Shown here: piece by piece, positions 9,660 through 20,785 of the stretch
Layout of the letters: each line of letters opens with the position of its first letter
How positions within the stretch are numbered: position 1 is the first letter of the stretch
Assembly: GCA_015832175.1 (NCBI GenBank)
Contig: WJXW01000008.1
Location: 1-64,000, forward strand
From: Paraphaeosphaeria minitans
Taxonomy: Eukaryota > Ascomycota > Dothideomycetes > Pleosporales > Didymosphaeriaceae
DNA: 64,000 bases
Reading direction: 5' to 3'
Notes under the pieces: model-generated
What the model was told of the DNA's origin: nothing
Database searches by the model: none
What the model saw: only the letters and a program-made list of their open reading frames with translations
Made by a program: the position numbers and the translations under genes

Positions 9660-12600
9660 CTACTAGCTATCTCCTGCTCCGCCAGAAACCTCCTACTTAG
9701 TATTAGCCTGGCCGCTGTTGGATTTCCTGCTAATGGATGTACTATTATTATTATTGCTAAAGCTAATGTTTATACTACTACTGTTTAATCCATGCAGCTC
9801 CTTAATAAAGTCTAGAACTGGTAAACTATTGTCCTTAGCATCTCTAAAGGTGTAGGGCCAGTTATTGGCACTATTTATCGCGTAAACACTGGTAAGCTTC
9901 TTATCTAGTCCAATTAGTAGGGTGATCTTTGTTTAGCGCTCCTTGTACCTTAAGCTGTTAATGTTAATAAAGCATTTTTACTCTTAGTAATAATGCACTA
10001 TTTTATAGTAAGTAGTCTTCTAGTGCGCCTTCTTATTATGGGCTTTGTTGTAGTAGGCGCTGCTGTCTCTAATAATAATAAGACTAACGTAAGGATAAGA
10101 AATAGCTAAGAGGATATAGCTAGTGTCTTATATAAATCCAAGCTTACTAGTAACTATAGTGTCCAGTAGTATTACATCTCTCTGCGCACCCTAAAGGCCA
10201 TTTATAGTAGAAATAGTAACTTTTAAGAGCTTCTTAGCAATGCGCTTCTTTAAATTAGTGTCCTACTTATCTATAGCCTAGAGGTGGTTAGTAACTATAT
10301 AGACGCCTATAATATATAGGTTGCGTTGCACTGTGTAAGGAATAACAATGCCTATATCTTTGCCCTTAAACCTTTAGTAGAGAAGCCAAAGCATAATAGT
10401 AATACAGCGCGTTATAAAGGAAACGTTGTACGTAGACTTTATAACTATGTTTAAGCTAGTCTAGTCTTGCACCTATAGGAAGTAGATAGTTTAGGGAACG
10501 CTAAGCTTATCGCGGAAGAACTAGTAAGCGCGGTTAAAGTTAGGTAGATTAGTAACCCTAGGGTTAGTCCATAGCTTCTCGCCTAGTAAGATTGCATTTA
10601 CTATAGCCGCTATATCTAGAATAAACTAATGCTAGAGATCTAACCAGTGCTAAGAGGCGCCACTAAGGACAAAGCAGGAGAAGAGTGACATTTTAGTCTA
10701 CTTATAGAAGTAATAGGTCTCTATAGGCCCAGCTAGTCCCACCACTAGAGTAGGCTGGAACGTGTCCCCAAATAGGACGTAGAAGGCGTCTGGCTGTGAC
10801 TAGATAAAAGAGTAGAGGGCGGCGCGCTTAGTAGTCTTGCTAGCCTTATTCTAGAGTATAGCAAATACTTTGCTTTTAGAGTAAGTATAGTACTTGGATA
10901 GCGTGTGTAGTGTTATAAAGATAGCGTATATAAGCAAAGCCAGGTTAGCTACTAGTGTGTTTGTAGTAGCTTAGAGTGACCCCATATTCTCTACTACTAT
11001 AACGTGGCTGCTTATATACTGCTCCATTAGGTTGCGGAACTGTGAGTACTTTCTAGGGTTTAAGTTAGTAATGGGGTAGAGCTGCCCGCCTTCTATAGGT
11101 ATACTAGTAAGGTGCAGTATTTACTGTCCTTTTGCGATACTAACCTACTTAAGCCAATTATCGCCAAGGCTCTTACTATACTAGTTAAACGTAGTGTATA
11201 GAAGGTACTTAATAGATAGGTTTTCCAGGATGGTATTATTGTCCTTGTTCTCGCTAGTAGAGGCACCGCCAACATTAGGTGTATAATTAGGGCTGGTGTT
11301 AATATTATGCGCCTGGCGTAAGGCGAATATATTTTTTTACCAAACCTTCTTCTCTGTCTCCCGCATGTGCTGGCGAATAATAATAGGGTAAGGGATAGTT
11401 ATGTTAGTAGATTAGGTACCAAGTATAGTGTACTAAGCCATTAGCTGGTTATACGCTTATAGGCATAGGTTGTCCAATTGTGTATTAATAGGTAACGTAA
11501 CCCAGAGCTGACTAGCATTACTACCACGCGTAAACAGCTTGTAGTAGTAGAGGATAACAGCTAAGATTAACCTTAATTTGCCTATACTACTAGGGCCCTA
11601 AATGAGGCCAACGCTGGCGCGTAAGCGCTTAAGGAAAGAGAAGAAACCTTACTACTTATCCTTTAGCCTAGTAAGCTTAGTGGCCTTAGTGATAGCAGCT
11701 TATATAGTATTAAGTCCAAACGCTAAAATATACTGCTTAAAGTAGCTATAATTAGGGAGATTAAGTATGTTATTATTAAGTAATAAGTTAAGCTTTAGTT
11801 TATACTTATCCTACTACTAGAACAGTATACGCAGCGTATTAATTTCCTACTTAATCTAGTTCTAGGGTTACTTAACGTAAATGTAGACTTTAATACCTAG
11901 GTAGTTATCTAGCGCAGCCTATAGCTAGTTAATATTGTTAAAGTTATTAGCCTTAATAACGTAGTCCTTAGAGAACTTAGGGTCCTGTTAGAAACCAGAC
12001 CTACTATTATAGGGTCGCTAGATAAAGGTAGAGTGCTTAAGGCCATTAGCAATGCCTACTAGTAGCACCATACGCCCTCTTTATACCATGCTATTGCTTA
12101 CGTTGTCGCTAAGGAACTAGATGTTAAATAGGGCGTTAACGTAAAGGTTTATATTTTCGTCTATTATAATAAGCGCAAAGTAGGCGCGCTAGTCTAGATT
12201 ACTACCTATCTTAACTAGGCGCACCTTTATAGACATAAATATAGCATTAGGGATAGCCTTGTACTTTATAATGGCTAAATAGAAATACACTATAAAATAC
12301 TCCTTATAACAGTTAAACTGCTTACGTGCTGGGATGGAGTACTTAGGTTACTTATCTGGTAGAAGCTGTATTCCTAGCTAGATGTTAATAGCCTAGCGCA
12401 GATACTAGGTAGCTATAGTGTTAATGTTCACCTGCGTTTAGATTAATTTAGAAACCTCATTTATGGTATTCTTAAACCATAAGCCAGCTATAGTGTAGAA
12501 GTAAACCTACATATAATGGTATCCCTACAGCGCGTCTTAAAGCGCGTGTATTATAGCCATATATAGGCTGTAGGTGCTATTAGAGAATAGCGTAAGCCCT

Positions 12601-13613
12601 AGGAGATCTTAGGGCTATCCATCCAGGCTAGTATCTGCCTTAATCTCCTAGGATACGTAGAGTAGACAGGCTGTGGCGCTATCTCTAGAGATAAGCTATA
12701 TTAGCTTTTTGTAGCTATAGGCACTAAGATAGTTAAGATTACACTGGTTAGATTCTATGGGCAAATTAACTAATATCTCATGAGTCTTAATTAGGCTAAC
12801 AGCGTTAAAGGCAAAGGTCTAGAGGATGGCTTCCTTAGTAAACTGGCTGCTTACTATGTTTTTGCTTACGTATGAGACTAATAGGCGCAGCTAGATAGAT
12901 AATAAATAGTGCTCTATAGTTATGGTATATAGCTTAACTTCTATCTTGTCTAATTCTGGGGCCTTAAACTAACTAAGAGGTGGACTATAATCTTTTGCTA
13001 GTTCTAAGTTAGTAGAAGCTTCGCTAGCCGTAGGCGTAATAGTAGTGTTAGTAGGGACGCCTAATGCTTTAGTAGGTATAGCTATAAAACCTGTAGGTGT
13101 GGCCTTGTCTTTAGTAGGGGCTACGCTCTTAGTAGAGGTGGCTGTAGCTTAACCAGCTTAAGTGGGTGTAGGTACATAGTTAATTACGTAGTAGTTAGCG
13201 GTAGTATAGCCCTCTATTAGGTAGTAAGGGTAAACGTTCTAATAGTCTTTATGCTTATATTCTACGTTACTGTAGGCATGGTAGGTGTTTTAAAGTTGGT
13301 AACCTAACGCTAGATAGCCAGGGTTACCGCACTTATAGTAGAGTTAGCTAGGGCATCTGGCTTAAAGGTGGCCTAGCTATTCGCACTTATTGCAAAGCTG
13401 CCAAGATATTGCCTAGCCGTTGCTGGTCTAGTTGTCTAACGTGGCGGACAGCTGCTCTTTTATAAAGATGTGGCCTATAGAGATACGCCTAGGACTCAGG
13501 TTCACAGTATTCTTATACGTAATATTAAAGACTGCGACGCCTTTAGAGAACTTAGGCTTAGGCTTTAGGTAGCTAGTGTTGTAGGTAGTAAAGTGCTTTG
13601 CCTAGGCGTCCAT
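9660..13613 (-). pseudogene. RIP-degraded UPF1-like superfamily 1 helicase with CCHC zinc knuckles
   Basis: Reading from the ATG at 13613, one frame runs to about 9665 (about 1,315 codons), interrupted by in-frame stops of the RIP type and with no net indel at the points I checked. N-terminal tandem zinc knuckles (CNKCExLGHLxARC, then YYKCGNPGY, about 13320-13420) are followed by a Thr/Pro-rich linker (about 13000-13150). A Walker A-like VGLIxGPSSIGK lies at about 11580-11620. Motif III-like YVLFGDTFQPT, a degraded QYR-type motif (LxHxF), and motif VI-like TINGLxGAQRDVILLDT (about 10180-10240) match the UPF1/DNA2-type superfamily 1 layout. Such enzymes unwind RNA or DNA 5'-3'. The Walker A is altered, so this copy is surely inactive. 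It lies head to head with the SNF2-like pseudogene, 995 bases apart. The family call rests on motif order; the exact subfamily is unknown. Confidence 0.72.
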
Positions 13614-14608
13614 AATAATAGCTAGACTAGGTATGGTAGTTAGCACCAAAACTAGGTATACTTGTGCATAGAAAGTATACCTTAATATAAGTATCTATAA
13701 GATAGTTTCTAATATTCATAGGCGTAGGCGGAAGCGTTTAGGAAAGGCGCTTATAAAGGTGTGCTTACACGTAGAGGCGCGTGTTAGCGTTAATAGGGTA
13801 ATAGTAAGTAGGGTAATAGTAACCACTTAACGCGCCTAACTTAACGCGGTAGTATGGTACGAGAGTAGTAGAAGGAATAAGAGTTAAGAGGGCTAGATAC
13901 TAGGCAAAGTTAGGAGTGGAAGAGAAGAAGTAGGGGACTACCTAGGCAACTATAGTGAGAGGAGCGGGCAATAGCGAAGATTTTATTTAGCCTAGGTAAG
14001 CTGTAATAGGAAGGTACGCAATTGGCTATTTGCCCCACTTATTATAGTTTGTAAGGTAAAGCTGTGAGCGTATATATAAGGTGTATTAAAGACACTCCTG
14101 CGTGTAATAGACTTAATAACAGCTTAACGCTCTGCGCGTAAGCCTAGTAATAAGGTAAGTTTCTACTTAGTAGGATATATTGTCTACTATCTGCAGTACG
14201 CTAATAGATTATGGCCGGGACATTAGTTTGCCTAGCTGGACTAGGTAGTCCCCTTCTCTTCTACTCCTCTGCGTGACGATACAACGCCTGCTAGTCTCCC
14301 TAGTCTTAACTAGACTTCTTGTTACACTTCTGGGTAGTCCCCTTATACCTTCTTATTATAATAGTTGTGGCCTACACGCGTTCTTATTACCAACGTGGTT
14401 TACCATTTACATTCACTTAGGTAATAATAAATATGTAATCTTTTTATTTGCTACTATTTAATGTTAATTTATAACCTTAACTCTACACTCTATAAGTCTT
14501 CGCGAATTAACACAAACTTGTAACTACACCTATTCTACCCCTAGTGTACGCCTATAACCAATAAACTTTTCTTATTTAGCGTAGGACAGCGCGTGCACTA
14601 GATCTGTA
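13614..14608. promoter_or_regulatory. Shared intergenic region of two divergent helicase pseudogenes
   Basis: 995 bases between two divergently oriented start codons, presumably holding both promoters. It is RIPed, and no promoter element could be recognised. An apparent 62-codon frame at 14273-14461 has no coding character and is probably chance. Confidence 0.4.
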
Positions 14609-17600
14609 ATGGCTCTGCCATAGTTATCCTTAAAGGCGTTGAAATCTATGGTGATGTCCTCACTTAGTAATAATAAATATATAAAAGCGTTTAGTCTAGA
14701 CCCAATAGGCTTTAGCTGTATTAAAGAGTAGTTAAAAACGATATTGCCAATTATAAACCCAGAAAACTATTATTATAAAGGTAATTACCTTATCCTAAAG
14801 AAGTCACACGCAGCGTAGATTGTTAAGAAGATCCCTAAGCTAGATATTAACATTACTAATAAAGTATAAAAGGCGAGCGCCCTCTACGCGATGCTGAATA
14901 GGTATAGTAGGTGTTAATTAAAGAATAAAGCGCCAGCACGTAAGTCTAAGCCATTACCTACGCCAGTACGTAAGCCTAAGCCATTGCCAATGCCAGATAT
15001 TAATGCCAAGTTATTAGGAACCACTGTCTGCGATATAATTAAAAACTAGGATATATAGTATTTTACTTCTTCCTTTAAATAATCTATGTTAGTGTAAGGC
15101 TAGGGACTTGTTACTCACCCACCCAAACTACATTTAGACCATATTAATCTCTGCTTTATAGAATACTTAGTAATAGGCGATAAGACTATACTTAGCAAAG
15201 TAAATACCTTTACTATATGTAATAGTTCTAGACGTGTTTAGTAGGATAACTTCCTAGATAAGGTAATAGATCTCTTTAGGTTGGCCTGGTTAGGTGTTAT
15301 GTACCTGCCAGATCGTGTTAAAGGCCACATATAGATTAGGATACGTGTAGGCCTACAGACTGCACTCTAGGATATTATGTCTAATAGGGTATATACTACT
15401 GTTATCACAACCGCTCCCCGCCCAGCCTTAAGTTATAGTTATGCTAATAGTGGTGGATTAAAACAACACAAACGTCCAGCTAGACACTATAGAAGCGAAT
15501 CCCAATATGGTAAACGCTGCAGGATTAGCAGTAGTAACAATAAGGATAATATAAGCGAGCTTGGCCCTAAGCGTAGGAACGCTAATAATAATATTAGAGG
15601 AGTAAGGTCCTAGGCGCCTATCTAGAGTAACAGCGATACGCTTCTACCTACTACTACTATTAGTAAACTAAGCACTACCACGCCTATCTAGAGTAATAGT
15701 AATACGCTCCTACCTGCTACCACTATTAGTAGACTAAGCACCACTAGCGCTACGTAGGGTGAGGGCAAAGATAAATATCCTCCTTATGTACATGCTAGTA
15801 ATAATAAATCCGCCACTAAAAGCTAGATCGCCTAGCCTGGCCATGTTAGTGTCCACAGGTAGACCACTAAGTAGGACCAGGGCGATAGAGTCCTACCTTT
15901 ATTTTGTACAATTAGTCCTGCGAAGACGCTTATTAAAATTAATAATAATAATAATAATAAAAGCGATAATAATAATAAAAGTAATAATAATAACAAAAGC
16001 GATAATAACTATAAAAGCGACGACGTTAATAATAATAATAATAGTAATAAGGAATATAATCTATAGCTTAAGGATGGTTAAGATATACAGCCTATTAATC
16101 TGTAGCCAGATAAGTTAATAAGGGTTAAATGTGTATATATAAGTGCCAGAGCCTTAAGCCAGGTAGTAAAGGTGATCCCTTAGCTAAATTAGGATGTGAT
16201 AATGTAGACTCAAGGTATCCCATTCTAACGTTAGGGGCTAAAAGACGGCATCTGCATTAAGCCCTACTAGATTATATTAGTTACAAAGGGCTTCCTGATG
16301 GAGCGCATAATTACGGGCAGTGGTATTCTAGGTAATAAGTAGGGTGTGGGTAAAATAATCTAGCTCTTACTTAAGGTAATTATAACTAGGCACCATAAGG
16401 CGAACTACGTAGAGGTTTGGGCAGCATAAAAGTAAGGGAACATAATAAAGCACTTACCACAGAATGCGATTAATAGTAATTGCCCCTTCTATTTTTATAA
16501 TCTTGTTACCTACTAGTGCTTACTATCTAATTGTAAGAAACTCTTCCTTAACTAAGAGCCTAAGCCTAGCAGCACTTTTATTATTACCCTACGTGCTGCT
16601 CTAACCAGTTTCCAAGACGATATATAGAAGATACTTAAGGGTGGCACCTTTTTTAAAATATACCCTAGTTTTCGCTTTGCCTTTGAAGAGGGTAAGAACC
16701 AGGGTGCTTTATAGAACCACCCGCCTCTCTCTATAATAGAGGTTGCCAAATACAGTAAGAGGGTTAATATTAAGAACATAAGTTCTAATTAGGGCATTGT
16801 TAATAGTAACAGAACGTAGAAAGACAAATAGGGGAATATTCTACCTGTAGAGTGGAGCTCCTAGATTAATACGTTTATATTAAATAGTTTAGACGTCCTT
16901 TCCCCTTACCTATATATGCTAACTAGGGCCTTAGATCTTGTTGTCTTGTTAACTCTTTACTATATTAGAAACGTCTTTAATAAGTTTAAGTTTAGTTTTA
17001 TTATAATAGGGAAGAAGCGCAGTATAAATAGGAAGTTTTAAGGGACTCTAATAACTTATATGTATAAAGTAGATCTTCTAGTGGTTAAGTGCGTGTTATA
17101 TAATAAGTGCCACCAAGCTGTAAATAGGTCTAAAATATAGACTATAATAGAATACGCCTACACATCCCTCTGGAACGCCTATTAACGCTACCCAATTATC
17201 TAGGGCGCATTTGGTACGCTAGAGGGGAACAACCTAGTTAATAGTTATATTTTCTGTGCTGCCGCGCTCTAACGGCTATCCTAGGCTACTACTATAAATA
17301 CTTTTAAAGGGCTTTAGCGTCTTTACAGCAGCGATAAGATAAATAACCTTAATAACCTACACTACTATATAACCAAAAGCATTAGCGTATCTAGTGTAAC
17401 TAATAAGTCCTTTTGTAAGATAGTATCCTATAAGAACTTTAATAATATAGTATAAGAAGCTGCGCCATTATTTATTATAGCCTAGACGCTAAACACGTAT
17501 TAGTTTAACAACCGCGTTATTGTTCTTATAACTAGTGAGCTGGTAAGGCGCTCTATATACGTAAAACCTAATAAAAGAGAGGAGAAGTAGATCCAAGACG

Positions 17601-18526
17601 CAGAAGACAAGCTATAGGTAGAGATAAACTGTAAGTATAATAAAGCCCTAGTGGAGTAGTAGGAGCGTAGAGCACCTCTAAGCTAGAAGCCCAAAAAAGG
17701 GTTGGCTAATAAGGCATATAGATATATAACAGCCCTAGCTATGGTAAGCGTAGCGCTGGTTGTATAGGCTTTTAATAAGTAGAAGAAGTAAGATAATAAG
17801 ACTAGGGAGTTTACTAAGGATTACGCTCTACTCTAGTATCTGGAATTCCTATGTAATACTACTACTTAGAATTATCTAGTAACGAGGTTGTAGATGTCCA
17901 CGTTATACGTAAAGTGGTTAACGCTAAAGGGGATACTAGACCTTATCCAAGAAACGCTGCGCGAGGATAAACAGACGCGCTAAAAGGTAGTAATTAGGAT
18001 AGTATAGCCTAACTATGCCAGAATCCTAATTGCCATGCTATACTATACCTACAGGGATGGAAATGTCCTTAATTACACTATAAGTATAAAAGCTAAAGAC
18101 TATAAGACTAACTTGTGTAAGTTTATAGATGTAAACAAAATTAATAAGGTATGGATTATAGTAGTAATACTGTAAATAGCTAGCGTGGGATTAAATCTAT
18201 AGCGCGCGAACATAGTGATACTATTTAAGCCTTATATAAATTTATTAATAACAGCCTAGTTCTTCTTACAGGTTTACTATTATGGCTAAACTAAATTAAA
18301 GTGCTACGTAATTACGCTTATTAATAACGCGTCTTATATTAAGAAGTGGAAGGCGAAGTAGATGTAGATGGCTACTAACCTTAGGAATATAATAGAGGAG
18401 GGCGTAGATCTACAGGATAGGACGTATAACGTAGATAAGGAGATCTAGCGGCGATATAATAGTAGTTAGAAGGACTAGTTTAAGCAAATTAAGGTTAAAA
18501 TGCCTAAGATACCTGTGGCAGGTTAA
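14609..18526 (+). pseudogene. RIP-degraded SNF2-family helicase/ATPase
   Basis: From the ATG at 14609 a single frame runs to TAA at 18526 (1,306 codons) with RIP-type stops but no net frameshift. The N-terminal part has an Arg/Lys/Pro repeat (ARKSKPLP, VRKPKPLP; about 14935-15000), a repeated Ser/Thr segment (about 15610-15750) and an Asn/Asp/Ser-Lys low-complexity linker (about 15935-16050). Then come SNF2 motifs: Q-motif-like IKPY, motif I ILGNKxGVGKIIQ at about 16320-16365 (codon 578 onward), and near the end the SNF2 C-terminal block VGLNLxRANIVILF followed by a QVYYYGQT-like motif VI (about 18185-18300). SNF2 proteins are DNA translocases that remodel chromatin or take part in repair. 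It is dead in this copy. The family assignment is good; the exact subfamily is unknown. Confidence 0.75.
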
Positions 18527-19603
18527 ACGTTAACACGCTAGGCTATAAGTAGAATTTCTAATTAAGATAACTAAAGCAGTTTATAAATAAAAAGTTACTC
18601 TTCCTAATATATGTGTAGCTGTTTACAGTATTACTACTGTAACTATAAGTAATCCTAATACCACTCTTTCTAGAGTAAGTGTAGGTTATAAGCCTATAAG
18701 CGCACTTTCCGCCTTTATTCCCTTTGCTACTAGGATGCTTTCCCTTAACCTATCTAAACAAGAGTCTTCCTTTACATGCAATTTAGCGCCACTTAATGTT
18801 AATTTACGCTATTTCCTATTAGTTTGCATCTATTTGCGTGTTCTTAGTTAGTTTTAGTGCGCTAATAACCCTATAATTAATACTAGCCTCTGCTACACTA
18901 GTAGGTAGTGAGCCAGCTTTAAGTTAATACGCGTAATACTATATCTTAGAGATACGCCCTTAGCTCTGCGTTAATAGATTACCTTGCCCTTCTAGACCAA
19001 GCACGACCTTAATAATAGTAGGGTCCTAATTACGCCTTAGTTGTTTTCCAATTTAATCTAGACTTTACTAAGCTTATAACTTATAACTTTCCTATGGGTA
19101 ACTAGGGATGCGTTTGTTAATAAGTCCCCCTAAAGCTAACCTATTACTAAACCATTATAAACAGCCGCCGCTTAGTGTTAGTTTGCGCTACTTCCTGTTA
19201 ACTCGCGTTAGTGTCCGCTTACCCTAGCTTAGAGGTGCTATCCTTATACGTAATCTAAAGCTTAACCTCTATATAAAAGATTACTCTTATAATTCTGGCT
19301 TATAATAATGTGTACTTATAGTACTATAGTGTTCCTGTAAAACTTAACAAGGTTAGGTGCTAACTACTTAGTATGTGGCTGCCCACAACTCCTATAGCTG
19401 TTGTTAATAATAATACTCAGAACGCTACCTACGCTAGTAGACATAATACTCAAGACGCTATCTGCGTATAATAGTTATTACTATAACTTTTTAATGTACA
19501 GCATTACGTCTAGCTTTTAAATTTTAAAAACAGCTATGTTATAGTGGTTTGTCTACTTACTGCGTATACTAGATTAGGACTTTATATAGGGTTGTATATT
19601 ATA
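18527..19603. other. RIPed spacer with iteron-like words
   Basis: Non-coding spacer between the SNF2-like pseudogene and gene A. It contains early copies, at about 18785 and 19155, of the word gtTAATTTgCGCTAcTTCCT that recurs at 21.3-23.2 kb. It may therefore belong to the same large repeat as the genes to its right. No gene is visible. Confidence 0.45.
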
Positions 19604-20785
19604 CTACTACTCTGTCTGCTGCTTTTTTGCGGCCTAGCGCTGCGCATATACCTCTCTCGCCTTACGCTTATTACGCTTATACGCTGCCACCTTCTCCTCT
19701 AGCGTAGATCTAGGGCGCCCCCCTTTGCCTATATAGCTACTAGGTGTGTATCTAGATAGGCCCTGCGCTTTGTGTAAGGGCGTTGTTACTAAAGCCTTAC
19801 GCTAATCTATAATACTATAATTCCTACTGCTTAGCTAATATCTCGCACATTAGAAACCAAGCTTTTGTAGGTACGCTGTATAGAGATCCATACAGTATAC
19901 CCTATAAGATCTAATAGCGTCTGTAATAGTGCTTCCTACGCAATAATTGCACACTGTTAGATTCTTCACATCCTCTATATTCTTACCCCATATGCCAATA
20001 ATAAGCTCCGCGTGGGCGTAACGTGTATAAGACTCTAGTAGTATATACTGCTAGTTAGGAGTATAGCAGATATCGCCTTTAGTAAGAGTACTAGCTAGGG
20101 CTAATATATCTGCCTCCTAACGCTTACGCAATAACAGCCCTGTATATATTTCTACTCTAATAAGGGAATAAGTCTATAGACTAGCGTTCTCCTCCTCTTC
20201 TCCTTCTTTTCCTCTCTTTTCCTTCTTAACCTCCTCTTCTCCTTCTCCTTTTTCCTCCTCTTCCACCACCTTGGCGGCGGCGGCGGCGGCGGCGGTGTGG
20301 ATAGGTAAGATAGCCCTATTATTACTCTTACCTTAGTCTTTAGCGTCTGCGCGCGTAATAGGCACAGAGCCTTCTACTAAAAGGTTATTAGGCACGTTAG
20401 TCTTACTAGTGTGGCAAGACCTACGTAGGTGTAGAGGGCGCTCCTTAACCTTAGAGACTATAGGTGTTAGCTATTATAATGTTACCCTAGGCTCCTTAGC
20501 TTTCTTAGAGACATCCCTTATTGCAGGACTCTAGGGCCAGAGCTTAGGGCTAGAGAAGGTAGAGAAGTTAAACTTATTGTTATTACTATAAGGTGGGGAG
20601 ATGCTGAAGAGCCGCACGCCCTTTTCTTCTATAGTAGGCGGTGGGCGTAAGATTGTTAATAGGTGGTAGGTAGGGCGTAAGGGGACTTTATTAAGAATGT
20701 TAACTATATGCCACACGCGGCGCGTTATTGTAGTTGCTATAAGGTGTAGATGTAATATAATACTTACTAGACTAGTTTAAGGCAT
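19604..20785 (-). pseudogene. Gene A: unrecognised protein with Ala tract, acidic stretch and AT-hook-like end
   Basis: A frame of about 394 codons from ATG 20785 to the double stop at 19604-19609, interrupted by RIP-type stops. Visible features in order: a hydrophobic N-terminus; a poly-Ala tract encoded by a (GGC)n run at 20273-20296; a Glu/Lys-rich segment (about 20165-20270); a Cys-containing core (CNYC and two later Cys, about 19860-19960) that might bind metal; and a basic C-terminus with GKGGRPRS, which resembles an AT-hook core, followed by a Lys/Arg-rich helix. This suggests a DNA-associated protein. I do not recognise the family. Copy 2 of the composite repeat keeps only its N-terminal part (32,998-33,353). 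Confidence 0.5.
20273..20296 (+). repeat. (GGC)8 microsatellite inside gene A
   Basis: Eight GGC units in otherwise AT-rich sequence; on the minus strand they read GCC and encode the Ala tract of gene A. With few CpA/TpG targets, the tract has survived RIP. Confidence 0.85.

Noticed and set aside
11093..11275. Small 60-75 codon open frames scattered through RIPed DNA (also 16552-16779, 23586-23768, 31072-31290, 31487-31714)
   Set aside because: Short, without motif, and opposite or out of phase with the degraded genes described above.
15759..16118. Open frame with an Ile-rich end
   Set aside because: It is an out-of-phase reading of the (aat)n Asn/Asp linker of the SNF2-like pseudogene.
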